The notes beneath the pieces are model-generated. The model worked only from the letters and a program-made list of their open reading frames with translations. It had not been told where the DNA came from and did not search any database. A DNA stretch of 64,000 bases from Lindgomyces ingoldianus (lineage: Eukaryota; Ascomycota; Dothideomycetes; Pleosporales; Lindgomycetaceae). The stretch lies in contig NW_022985230.1 in assembly GCF_010093535.1 (NCBI RefSeq), forward strand, positions 124,001 to 188,000, written 5' to 3'. Below, in pieces: positions 21,605-33,699 of the stretch. The first letter of the stretch is position 1. Every line of letters begins with the position of its first letter. Both the position numbers and the translations under genes were made by a program.

Positions 21605-24480
21605 TTTATTAAGTAGAGTTAGAGCCCTTTTACATCTCTTATTTTTTATGTATAGAAACTAAATAGTAACTTATATATCTATGTTAATTACTGTAAACTT
21701 AACACTTTTACTTATAAAAATGTGTATCTAATACTACATATAGACAAACTCCTGTTAAGACCTACTAAGGTAGTAATTTTTACTAAGTTTAATATTTATG
21801 TAGCTTTTAACAAAATTAGAATAGATCTAAGCTTTAAAAAGTGTACTACTTTTTAAACATAATATAAAACTTATAAGTGTAAAGTTTTGCTTTTTAGATT
21901 GTGTAATAGTCTAGCAACTTACTAGCGCTATATAAATAATGTATTAATTAACTATCTAGATAATTTTTATATTACTTATTTTAATAACATCCTTATCTAC
22001 TTTAAAAATAAGGCAACTTATATCCTCTATGTTAAGAAAGTCTTAGAAAGGCTTTAGTAAGTAGAATTATAAGTAGAGATTAAAAAGAGTAAATTTTATA
22101 TTACTTAAATAAAGTATCTTAGCTATATACTTTTAAACAAAGGACTAGAGGTTAACCTATAGAAAGTAGAGGTGCTACGTAACTAGCAGGCGCCTACTAC
22201 TGTAACAGGTGTGAAATTCTTTCTAAGCTTTACTAGATTCTATTAGTAATTTATTCTAAAAAATTTTTATATAGCAAAACTAATTATTGCGCTTTAAAGC
22301 CTTACTACTTTTTTTATATAAACTTTAGAGTGTAATGTAGCTTTTAAAAAGCTAAAGTCTATGCTACTAAGTATACCTACACTTTGCTATTTTAACTTTA
22401 TGTTATAAACTAAAATTAAAACTAACACTTTTAATAGGGTAGTAGTAGAAGTCCTTTCTTAGAAATAAGCAGATAGAAATTAGTGCCCTATATTGTTCTA
22501 TAGTAAGATCCTATCTAGTTTAGAGCTAAACTAGAAGATACATAATAAAGAGCTATTTGCAATTATTACTACGTTTAAATAATAAAGGGCTAAGCTTACA
22601 TTTATAGTAATAAGCACCCTAGTATATACTAATTATTGTTTATTAAAGTACTTTATAATAATAAAGGTGCTAAATGCTTATTAGGTTTATTAAGCTAAAA
22701 AGTTAGCTTAGTATTGCTTCTAAATTAAGTACACCCTTAGTAAAAATAATGCTAGGGCAGACATTCTTAGTTGTTATAAATAAGACATAGAAAATTTAAG
22801 AGCAGCTTAAACTAATAATAGGTTAAGGGTCTTACTAGAACTGCACTAACTGCACCCTTAAATTAACTTTAAACTAGCCTAGTACTATATTACTTAAATA
22901 ACAACTTAAGCAGCTACACTAAACATTATAAAAGGACTAGACTAGGTTATGTCTTTAGATTCTTTAAAATTAATTAATATATTACTTTAAAAGAATTAAG
23001 CTTTTTTTACGCAGAAGTAAGAACTCTTACCCTGCTATTATTAGATCGGAAATAGACTACTTCTCTATGCTAACTGTTTATGTGTTCTAGTAGACTTACT
23101 GCTATGCACCTAACTTATCTAAAAAGTCTATAATTAAGTATCTTTAGCACATCCTAGTGCTACTAAGACCTATTAGTTACTAGCCTAAAAGTACTACTAA
23201 AAGAGTATAAAGGCTACTTATAAATAATATATATAGAATTACCTCCCCTATTATAAAGCTTATCTAAAATAGACTTAAACTCTAGGCTTTATTTACCCCC
23301 TTCTAATTCCTACTTAACTAATGCAGCACTTATGCATTAACTTTAAAGAGTTTTTTAAAGATAAGTCTAGATATAATTAGATTATAGTTATAATTAATTA
23401 CCTATTAAAATAAGCTATTTTTATCCCTTGCTATAAAACAATTAACGCCTAAAAAATAGCTGCTTTATTTATTTAATAAGTGTACTATTTTAGCTACATA
23501 CCTAAAACTATTATTTTTAATTAAGGACCTTAGTTTGTATCTAGTTTCTAGTCTAAATTTTATTAAATTTTAGGTGTAAAAGTTAAGCTCTTTACTGCCT
23601 ATTATAAAGAAATAGATAGCTAAATAGAGATTATAAATAAGTATATTAATTAAAGACTAAGGCCTTTTATATTTTTTTACTAAAATAACTAGAGTTCTTT
23701 ACTGCCCCTAATTAATTAGGCTTAGTTAACCTTGCTTTATGTAATAATTAGAATGTCTTTGTATTAAGTTTTATACAGCTCTAAACTATGTTAAAGCTAG
23801 AACTAGAAACATTCTACAGAACCTATTATAGCTATAGACAAGCTAAATTATAAAGATGCTCTAGCATTAGCAACCTACATACACGCAGCCTAGGAGTTAG
23901 CTAAGACCTATATAGAAAAGGCCTAGAATTAGATGTAAACTGTAGTTAACTACTACTACTAGCTAGTTAACTAGAAGGTTAGCAACATAGTCTACTTAGA
24001 CACTAAGAACCTAGCTGTTTAGAGACCTAGCTAAAAACTATCTAAATAATAAAAAGGCCCCTTTAAAGTACTTAAATAAGTTAGAAACTTATACTACCTA
24101 AAGCTACTTTTAGAGTTAAAAATACATAACATCTTTGCACTAAATGTACTCTATAAAAATCCTTAAGATCTACTCCTAAAATAAAAACCTTTAAAACCCC
24201 CTAGAATTACTATTAATAGAGTAGAGAAGTAGAAAGTAGAGAAAATACTTGCTAGTAAGCTCTACTAAAAAACGCTTAAGTACTAAGTAAAATAAGTAGA
24301 ACATAACCCTAATCTAGTCTAGTATAAGGCTTTAAATTTTATAAGTTCCCTTTATAAATTAAAAGCTTTTTATAATAAGCATTTAAATTAGCTAAGACTT
24401 TTAAGGGCCTTATATAAGTAGATTAAAGCTTTTAAAGCTAGTGTAGAAGGCATAGATTACTTAGCAAATAATAAAGTATA
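21605..24480 (+). pseudogene. Chromovirus pol relic: RT, integrase, chromodomain
   Basis: Continuation of copy A pol after the Fot-1 insertion. Reverse transcriptase is seen at about 21650-22060, with the active-site box at 21976-22001 reading YFNNILIYF for expected YLDDILIYS (both Asp changed to Asn). Integrase follows, with an ILGVKVKLFTAYYK segment near 23570-23610, and a chromodomain-like C-terminus at about 24220-24345 (VEKILASKLY ... YQVK.VEHNPNLV.Y). The substitutions are G-to-A or C-to-T. Non-functional. Confidence 0.8.
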
Positions 24481-25579
24481 AAAGTAAAAAGTTAGATTAT
24501 ATTTTTACATAATATTATTACAATGTTATAAACATGTTACTTAGAAGGTTTAACAGCAAGCTGTTAGACACCTCTAGACTTTTCTTTTCCTCCTTCTCTA
24601 CCTTTCTTTCTTTCTTTCTTCCCCTTCTCTCTCTCTTTTAGACTCTCTTTAAACCCTCTTTGCTTTATCCTTAGCTGCCTAAAAGCGCTGCAATGTCTAC
24701 TTAAAGGTTAAACACTAAAGCTTTTAAGGCTAAAACCTATTAAAGCAGCTTAGTATTTTAGTAGAATAAGGCTACTTAAACACTAGCTACAGAAAGCCTA
24801 GCCTCCTAGCTCTTCACAACCTGCGCTACCTGCGCTAGGTTCTAAGTAAACTCTAAAATAGCTTTAAAAGCTCTCTTTTTGTTCTTCTTACTCCCTATGT
24901 TTTAGGCTGCTGCTTATAGCTTAAGATAGCCTTAAAGGACTAGAAATTTTTTTTTATAATATAAGAGAACCTACGCGCGCGTTAGTAAACTATACTTTAG
25001 TAGTATTAAACTATATTTATATAAGGTTGCATTTCTTATTATATAAGGTGTAATATTTACATTTTTTTAATTTAAAGGACTAATAGAAAAACTTAACTTA
25101 AAGGCTACAAGTAAGAGCGTAGGCAGCCTAAAAGTAGATAACTTAAAACGCCTCTAAAGAGGCTCTAGAAGGGGGGCAGAGCAGCATAGTAAATTTTTTT
25201 AATACTATAATTAGTTAGTAGACTAAGCTATAGAATGTTAGGTGCATAATAATACTTATAAAGTAGAGATTTAAATAATAGCTAAAGAAGAAACTAACAA
25301 CATTAACTAGACTATATAAGTAAGGCAAGTAAACACTTATTGCTATAAATAATAAATTTACTATATTAATAATAACTACACTACTAGTTACTACTAAACA
25401 AAAATATTATAACAAAGGCATTATATTAGTATTAGGTTTTTAGTTTATTTCTTAGTAATAAGAAATTTTAGTTAAGATAGTTATACTTATTATATCTTAT
25501 CTAAATTAGTTTTAAATTAGTTCTAAATATTTTCTACACACTGTAGATAGGGACTATTAGCCTATAAAGGGGGGAGTAG

Positions 25580-25869
25580 TGTAATAATGCTATAAATTGT
25601 TCTATCTTAGGTCACTTAGATCCTATCTAAAGGGTCCCTATATTAGCCCCAACTATAACTTAACCTAGTCCCCTGCAGTTACTCTTATTCCCTTATGTAT
25701 TTAGTCGCACCTTGCCCCTGTAGCTAGCTTAGTAGTTTTCTAATATCCTACGTACAAGGCCTATAGGTGTTATTAGTATTCCTAGGTCTCTAAGTCCCCA
25801 CGCACTCCTATATGCCTCTGAGTGGATTCATACCGCATTCGGACCCATTGTCTTGCCTGCGCCGTTACA
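25580..25869 (+). repeat. 3' LTR of chromovirus copy A
   Basis: 290 bp, same length as the 5' LTR. The inner (left) half is RIP-altered, while the outer end reads CCTGCGCCGTTACA, close to unmutated. Confidence 0.95.
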
Positions 25870-25874
25870 CTTAG

Positions 25875-26119
25875 ATCTCTAGTAGTGTACTAGGCGTAGT
25901 AGACGCGCACCTAGTTAATTAAGTACTATATATATTTTATATTAGTTGTTTAACTCTAAGAGTTTATATAAACTAGGTGTTTTACTACTTTACCTTAAAT
26001 AAAATAGATAGCTTTTAAGAAGAAAAATAGTGTAAAATTAGTTACTAGTTAATTAAGTAAGAGTATATAGTTAATTAGTTTAAAGCTTTACACTAGGTTA
26101 TACTAGCAACATAGATAGT
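25875..26119. other. AT-rich spacer between two chromoviruses
   Basis: About 245 bases separate copy A from copy B. No gene or repeat recognised. Probably ancestral DNA or an older, unrecognisable transposon. Confidence 0.5.
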
Positions 26120-26124
26120 GTCTA

Positions 26125-26403
26125 TGTAACAATTCTACAAATTGTTCTATCTCAGGTCGCTTAGATCCTATCTAAAGAGTCCCTGTATTAGCCCTAACTA
26201 TAACTTAATCCTGTCCCCTACAGTTACCTTTATTCTCTTATGTATTTAGTTGCACCTTTTCTCTTAGCTAGCTTAGTAGTTTTCTAATATTCTTTTATAC
26301 AAGGCCTATAGGTGTTAATAGCATTTCTAGGTTTAGAGTCTCTACGTACTTCTATATGCCTCTAAGTAGATTCTTATTGCATTTAAACATATTATTTTAC
26401 TTA
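26125..26403 (+). repeat. 5' LTR of chromovirus copy B, split by Fot-2
   Basis: TGTAACAATTCTAC onward. The last ~13 bases of the LTR lie after the Fot-2 element, from 27538. Aligning both flanks to the intact LTR at 16806-17095 gives a gap-free match in which all five differences over 22 bases are transitions. Confidence 0.85.
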
Positions 26404-26405
26404 TA

Positions 26406-27537
26406 ACGTACCTAACGGGTTGGCCGGCCACACAGGTTGGCCGGCCACTTTTGCCAAGCCCCCACTAAAACCACCCTATTCTCTCGCAAAACAGCCTACT
26501 TTAGCCTTGTATAAAGTAATACAACACAAGATATTATTTAAAGTCTACTTCTGCTACTTGCTTACATGTACATAAGTTATGCCTAGTCTAATTACACTAC
26601 CTGCATTACCTTTAACTTAGCTTACCTTCTTTAGCGCGCACCTGCGTCTTTAGCTTCTTCCTATTACTACGCGCTCTAAACTCCTTTAGAGCAGTTAGAC
26701 AAGCCCTATCTTTAACTATTAAAGTCTTTTTTGCTTAAATCTGCTTTCTTTTATATAATCTATGTTATGTAGCAGCCTTATTTACTGCTTAAAGCTTTAT
26801 AATCTTATAGCCTACCTTGTTGCGTTAATGCCCTAAATAACTATTATCTACTCTTTATTACCTTACTATATTGCCTTTAGCTGTCCTTATCTCTCTAAAG
26901 CTATAATAACTACTCTAGTTAATATCTAGCCTATTATAAAGCCTAACTTATTAAAGTTATACCTGTCTTTATTCTAGATACTGTACTTAGCTTTTATGTT
27001 AGCTACTAGGCAAAACTAGCTCTAGATAACCTCTAGATCTTTATAGAGCGCTTTTTTATAATTATACTTATAATTAAACTTTATTGTAAACTTAGAGCAG
27101 TGCTTAACCTACATACTAGTCTAGTTTAAGCTAACCTGGCCTAGATTGCGCTTTGTAGGCAAGGAATTAGCTATATTAGCTACAGCTATAAGCCTAGGGA
27201 GAAATCTGCGCGTAATAAGCTTAAGTATGTACTTAACAACTACCTTCTTTTTAAGCTTAGTTAGATTCCTTAATTTAAGCTAGCATTCTGCTTGTAAAAG
27301 CTGTCTAGCGCGTTAATTGCTTAGTGTTGTGTAAGAGACATTATAGATAGCTACAGCGCGTTGCAAGAAGAGTTTTAAGTCTTATTTAAGAGCCTAAAGA
27401 GCAAGCTATATCTAATGTTCTTTAGAAGATTTAATCTAGTGTTGTTGTTAAGGCATTATGTAGATAGGTAGAGTTTAGTAGGGGCTTAGCAAAAGTGGCC
27501 AGCCAACCTGTGTGGCCGGCCAACCCGTTAGGTACGT
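26406..27537 (-). mobile_element. Fot-2 internal-deletion derivative (1132 bp)
   Basis: TA at 26404-26405 and 27538-27539, with the sharpest Fot-2 terminal repeats in the window: the 14-bp unit GGTTGGCCGGCCAC at element positions 13-26 and 30-43. About 735 bp are missing relative to 8368-10233, joined near 26813 (..TTATAATCT|TATAGCCTAC..). The same junction is found in the copy at 46138-47251. Confidence 0.9.
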
Positions 27538-28162
27538 TACTATTATATTATATTAGAAAACTTACTTTTACTAGTAATAGCTTTTTTAATAATATTATAT
27601 TAATTATTTATTTAACTATGTCTAACTTTAAAAAGTGTTTAATTTAGTTTAAGTTATAGTTTTTACACACTATTATATTAAATTATTTAGTTATTATAGA
27701 TAAAATTTTAGAAACTTTTTATAAACTAAAGCTTTTAAGTTTAAAACTTTTTATCTTTTATAATTAAAATTACTTTTAGAAAAGTTATAAAAAGTGCGCT
27801 AAAGTAGAAACTTAAAAACTACTAATAACTTATTAAAATTAAAGATAACTATTAATACCTAACTTTTAACTACTTTTAGACTTTAGTATAAAATTAGTAA
27901 CACGCTCTAGCTGCAGCTAAGGTAAAATACTTACTACTAAAGCTAAATAACTACTAACCTTAATAGGTAAACTTTCTTTTATAAGATCTAAAGCTAAAAA
28001 CTTACTAAATTTAGAGTTAAACTTTAGTAGTATAGCCTTTAAAAACTAAGTTACTTAATTAAGAGTATAAATTAAACAGCTAACTAAATTAAAAACTATT
28101 AGTTCTAATTAACTTCTACTAACTACTAAATTACTTTTAATAATGCCTTAAATTACTTTTAC

Positions 28163-28442
28163 TGTCTGTACGCAGCAGCAGCGTTACGATCTAGATACGA
28201 GCGATCGCGCACAAGCAGGACTACGTATCTATGTCACATGATGCTTGTGCGCGAACCTCTGTGCATAAACATCTAGATATCCCCCTTTTCCTTTGTACAG
28301 AGGAAAGATAAGAGCAATAGAACTAGAAACATGTTGCCTTTACCTTACCTACCTTATACACTATGCACACTGTACACTACTCTTACTCTTACTACTTAAG
28401 TGCTTATACTATAAGCAGCTAGCTATTAGAGCCTATTTAACA
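28163..28442 (+). repeat. 5' LTR of the Copia element
   Basis: 280 bp, TGTCTGTACGC ... CTATTTAACA. It still contains CpG-rich runs (CGATCTAGATACGAGCGATC), unlike the 3' LTR, where the same positions are mostly mutated. Confidence 0.93.
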
Positions 28443-28477
28443 CTAATTAGTAGTTAATTTAATTAACTGTAAATTAG

Positions 28478-29018
28478 TAAAAGTAATAACAAAGTACCTA
28501 TGCTTTATAAGGTACTTTATTTTGTTACTTATCTCTTAGAAAAAGTAACAACAGAGCACTTACGCCCTGTAAGGTACTTTGTTTAGTTACTTATCTCTTA
28601 GAATAGTAGATTAATCCTTTACATTATACAGTAAGCTCTGCTACTATACAAAGTAAGAAGAAGATAGTGCAAGACGCACACTAAAACTATTAAAGCTGCA
28701 CAACCTAGCAGCTAGACAACAGTAGTACCTGCGTAATCTACTGCACAAGTAATTAACCTTACGCCTTATAAGGCAATTTATGTTGTTACTTATTTCTTAG
28801 AAAAAGTAATAATAAGGCACTTATACTTTATAAGGTACTTTATTTAGTTACTTATTTTTTAAAATAGTAGATTAATTCTTTACATTATACTGCAAGCTCT
28901 GCTACTGTATAAAGTAAAGAAGAGATAGTGTAAGGCGCACACTAAAGCTATTAAAGCTGCACAACCTAGCAGCTAGACAATAGCAGTACCTATGCAATCT
29001 ACTAGAAAAGTAATTAAC
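28478..29018 (+). repeat. Tandem duplication of ~260-270 bp in the Copia leader
   Basis: Two adjacent imperfect copies with period about 260-270; for example AATAGTAGATTAAT at 28602 and 28862. Each unit itself contains a ~60-bp sub-repeat centred on TAAGGTACTTT..TTAGTTACTTAT. It lies between the 5' LTR and the coding region. Confidence 0.75.
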
Positions 29019-30070
29019 TATACTATTATAATAAAATCTTACTAGCAACTAACAACTCTGCGTAACAATAAGAAGAGTAAGAAATAATTCTTACTATATA
29101 AATAACTTATAAAGAATATAAGGATATTAGAGGCAACACTACAGAATAAGACTAGCCTAGAGTACTAGAATAATAAAATTAACATGTTAAAGGCTTTAAT
29201 AAGCTTCTAAACTTAATTATATATAAGTTACATAATTACTAATTTACACATAATAACTTAAAAAAGCGCTACTTTTTTAAGTTTATATATAAAAAATTTT
29301 AAAAGATAGACACTATAAAACTTTTTAGCACTTAGCTACGCGTTTAAAAGAGAGCTTATATAAGTGCTAAAGAACAAAAGAATTACACTACAGCTAAGCA
29401 CTAAAGGTACCTAAGCCTAAAAGCTGTATAATATAGCATAAAGAAAAGTAATTACACTAAAAAAGCTTTATATATAACTTTTATTACTATATAAGGCTCT
29501 GCACAGAAGTAAACTAAACATAATACTGCTATTAACACTAAATATACTAGCATTACTTACTTTTATACTTTAGCTAGCACTACACTAATTACTGTACAAA
29601 TAATACATGCCACTCTACCTAACGCCTGCTCCACACCCTTAATTGTACACACTACTGCCTGCAGTAGTGTATACACTACTAATACTACCTGCATAATCTA
29701 TGCTACATTACAACCTGTACAAACTTCTACTCTAAAGGGAAATAGCTAAAGAAAAACTTTTAGTAGATAAAATTATATAATTCTAAAAAGCATAAAAAAA
29801 GAATAATAACTATATAAGTTAACTATATAATATTTTTATAAATAAAATAAAAATCTTTATTAATTTATGTTAACAGCTAGATATTTAGAAAACTTAGTAC
29901 ACAGACATCTTTTTAGATATCCTAAAAGGTTATGTAAATATATACTATATGTATAACATAGGCTTTAGACATAACTAGAAGCATTTATATAACACCTTAA
30001 GTAGTTACTTTAACACTAATGTAAACTATAGCTAGTACTAGATAAACTAGATAATAATAACTTTTACATA

Positions 30071-31936
30071 ACGTACTTCATGGGCGAGTCGCTCACACAC
30101 CTGAGTCGCTCACTTTTGCCAAGACCCCACCCTAACAAACTCTATTATAGCCCATAACAACCCGCTCTAGCACTATATAGTACAGTACAGCCTAGAATAT
30201 TATTTAGATACTACTTCTGCTTCTTGCTTACATGTTTGCGCGTTATGCCTAGTCTAATTGCACTATCTGCAGCGCCTTTAGAATAGCTTACTTACTTTAG
30301 CTTACACCTGCTTCTTTGCCTTTTTCCTGTCACTGCGCGCTCTAAATTCCTTTAGAGCTGTTAAGCGCAGGCCTTTCTAAATTATTAAGGTCCCTTTTGC
30401 CTTAATCTGCTTTCTTTTATGCAATTTATATTATGTAGCAGCCTTATTAGCTGCTTAAAGCTTAGTAATTTCTTATTACACTAACACTAGCTTATGCGTA
30501 ATTATTGCTGCCTTTTTTAAGACCTTCTTAAACACCTTAACTATAGAAGTTAGTAAACTATTTATATGCTTCTAAATTTTTATCTTTATAAGTATTAATT
30601 ATAACTTAAGTTCTAGGGTATTACTTAGGGTTTACAACTACTAGGGCTTATTATATACAGGTAGTAGTAGTAATAGAGTGCGCAACTTTATATTAAAGCC
30701 TATTATAACCTATTATAGGTTAAAAGGAACTAATCTAGCGCCTTAGAACCCTTCTTAAATATTACTAGAAGTAATTATAGTATTATAGGCTACTTTAAAG
30801 CATAGCAGGAACTTTATTTTTATAATATAAGTAATCTAGTTGCGCATAAGGTTTTTAGCTTAGCACTTATACGCCTTCTTTAAAAAAGTAAAATAACTTA
30901 CATTAAGTAGCTATAAAAGGTGTAATAAGTAAAAAGGCATATAAATAGTAATAATCTTATTATCTTTATAGTATTACTAGAAATAAAGTAAGTTATAGCT
31001 CTTATAGCTATTAATAACTAGCAGACAGTAGCTGCTAATAGTACACTTCTTTATATGCGCGTTAAAGTGCTTTAACTAGTTTAGACTAAGCTAATTAGTA
31101 GTCTAGCTGCGCTTAGAGATTGTAATAACTTAATCCTAGAGTAGATTTTTCTCTTTGTACTAGTTTAAAAGGTAGTTGCTACTCTAAAAAATAATAAAAA
31201 GCAGAATAGCCTACCCTTTAGCATTAATGCCCTAGATAGCTGTTGTCTACTCCTAGTTGCCTAGCTAGACTGCTTTTAGCTGTCCTTGTCTCTCTAAACC
31301 TGTAACAACTGCTCTAGTAGATATCTAGCCTATTATAAACTCTATCTTATTAAAGTTATACATGTTATTATCTTAGATGCTATACTTAGCTTTAATATTC
31401 TTTATAAGGTTAAACTAGCTTTAAATTACTATAAGATTTTTATAAAAAGCTTTTTTATAGTTATACTTGCGCTTAAACTTTACTTTAAGCTTTAAATAAC
31501 ACTTAACAAACATATTAGGCTAGTTTATGCTAATATAGCTTATATTACACTTAGTGTGTAAAGAATTAGCTATATTAGCTACAGCTACTAGCTAGGGGGG
31601 AAATCCTTGCGCATCTAGCTTAAGTATGTGCTAAATAATTACCTGCTTTTTATTATTATCTAGCTTTTATAAGTTAGCTGTATAATTAGCTTAGAAAAGT
31701 TGTTTAGCGCGTTAGTTACTTATTATCTTTTAAAAGACCCTGTAGATAGCTATAGCGCGTTAGTTAAAAAGTGTTATGTTTTATTTAAGAGCTTAGAGCG
31801 TAAGCTGCATCTAACATTCCTTTAACACATTTAAGTAGTGTTGTTAGGAATACATTAGTGTAGGAAAAGTAGTGTAGTAGGGTCTTAGCAAAAGTAAGCA
31901 ACTTAGGTGTGTAAGCAACTCGCCTATGAAGTACGT
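30071..31936 (-). mobile_element. Fot-1 pogo-type transposon, full length (1866 bp)
   Basis: TA at 30069-30070 and 31937-31938; terminal repeats intact (ACGTACTTCATGGGCGAGTC at the left). Transposase relic on the minus strand with the same blocks as the copy at 19733. Inserted in the Copia element. Confidence 0.93.
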
Positions 31937-32050
31937 TAATACTAATAAAAAAACTTTAATAAAAGTTTATATAAAGTTTTTAGAATAATAATTAATAAGC
32001 TTACACTTACATAAAAAGCACTAAGAATAAAATTCTAAAAAGATGTTTTA

Positions 32051-33150
32051 ACGTACTTCACAGGCAAGTTGCTTACACACCTAAGTTGCTTACTTTTGCT
32101 AAGACCCTACTAAACTACCCTTCCTACACTAATGCATTCCCTACAACACTACTTAGACGCGCTAAAAGAACATTAGATACAGCTTACACTTTAAGCTTTT
32201 AAATAAGACATAAAACTCTTAAATAAATGTGCTATAGCTATGTGTAAAGTTTTATAAAAGATAATAAATAACTATAGCGCTAGACAACTTTTATAAGCTA
32301 ATTCTATAGCTAAATTATAGAGGCTAGGCAATAAAAAGAAGCAGGTAATTGTTAAGACTATACTTAAGCTATATGTGTAAGGAATTTCCCCTTAAATAGC
32401 ATTTATAGCTAATATAGCTAATTCTTTACGCGCTAAGTGTAATCTAGGCTATATTTACATAAACTAGCCTAGTACATTTATAAAGCGTTATTTAGAGCTT
32501 AAAGTAAAGTTTTAAGTGTAAGTATAGTTAAAAAATATCTAGCTAATTATAAACTCTATCTTACTAAAGTTGTACGTGTTATTATCTTAGATGCTATACT
32601 TAGCTTTAATATTCTTTATAAGGCTAAACCTGCTCTAAATTACCCTAGGACTCTTATAAAAAGCTCTTTTATAGTTATACTTACGCTTAAATATTACTTT
32701 AAGCTCTAAATAACGCTTTATAAATGTACTAGGCTAGTTTATATAAACATAGCCTAGATTATGCTTAGCGCGCAAAGAATTAGCTATATTAGCTATAAAT
32801 GCTATCTAAGGGGAAATTCCTTGTGTATATAGCTTAAGTATAGTCTTAATAATTACCTGCTTCTTTTTATTACCTAGCCTTTATAATTTAGCTGTAGAAT
32901 TAGCTTATAAAGGTTATCTAGTGCTATAGTTATTTATTATTTTTTATAAAACTTTATACATAGCTACAGCACATTTTTTTAAGAGTTTTATGTCTTGTTT
33001 AAAAGCTTAGAGTGTAAGCTGTATCTAACATTCTTTTAGCGCGTCTAAGTAGTGTTGTAGGGAATGCATTAGTGTAGGAAGGGTAGTTTAGTAGGGTCTT
33101 AGCAAAAGTAAGCGACTTAGGTGTGTAAGCAACTTGCCTGTAAAGTACGT
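32051..33150. mobile_element. Palindromic Fot-1 derivative (copy 2)
   Basis: 1100 bp with TA at 32049-32050 and 33151-33152. Same two-arm palindrome as 2624-3723, but its asymmetric centre is reversed relative to copies 1 and 3, showing that it inserted as a unit in the opposite orientation. Only about 114 bp separate it from the full Fot-1 at 30071. Confidence 0.9.
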
Positions 33151-33699
33151 TACTGCACACTGCTATTATATAAGCCTGTTAAGGACAACTAGAACTAGAA
33201 CATGCTATGTTTACTATTAAGCTCTTATACAAAGCCTTATTTAGCAACTTATAGGCATTACTCTAAGTTACTATAGACTAAAGGGTAAACTAATACCTCT
33301 AGAAACTGCCTAATGCATACTACATAGACTGCTAATATAACTCTGCATAATAAAAAAAAAGCTTCCCTCTACACAGAAAAGAACAATGTAGAAGATTTTT
33401 ATTTAGATTTAAGCTATAATCTAGAGACAACTGCACGTAGACAAAGAAATGCTTTGTCTACTATAAGAAAGAATGTTAGTTATTAAACTACTCTTATAAT
33501 AACTATACATAAGCAAAAAACTAGTACATTGCCTTATATAAAGATTTTTAGAATAAAACTTTATTATGTAAAGCTATTACTTTATACATCTAAGACTTTA
33601 AAAGTTACTTTAAGAAAAAAAATAATTTGCATAATGCAGAGAAAATAGAATAAAAAAGTACAAATACTAAAAAAGCTGTTAACTACTTTACCTCTGCTG

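Larger units (their letters stand above)
16806..25869 (+). mobile_element. Chromovirus (Ty3/Gypsy) copy A, full length with nested Fot-1
   Basis: Complete element: 5' LTR 16806-17095, 3' LTR 25580-25869, perfect 5-bp duplications CTTAG at 16801-16805 and 25870-25874, polypurine tract AAAGGGGGGAGTAG just before the 3' LTR. Subtracting the 1866-bp Fot-1 insertion (19733-21598) and its TA leaves about 7.2 kb. Internal order on the plus strand is gag with zinc knuckle, protease, reverse transcriptase, integrase and C-terminal chromodomain, which defines a chromovirus. The chromodomain is thought to steer integration to heterochromatin, consistent with clustering here. All frames carry many TAA/TAG. 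Confidence 0.95.

Noticed and set aside
28478..29018. CRISPR-like or satellite array
   Set aside because: Only two long imperfect units with sub-repeats inside a retrotransposon leader; no short repeats with unique spacers.
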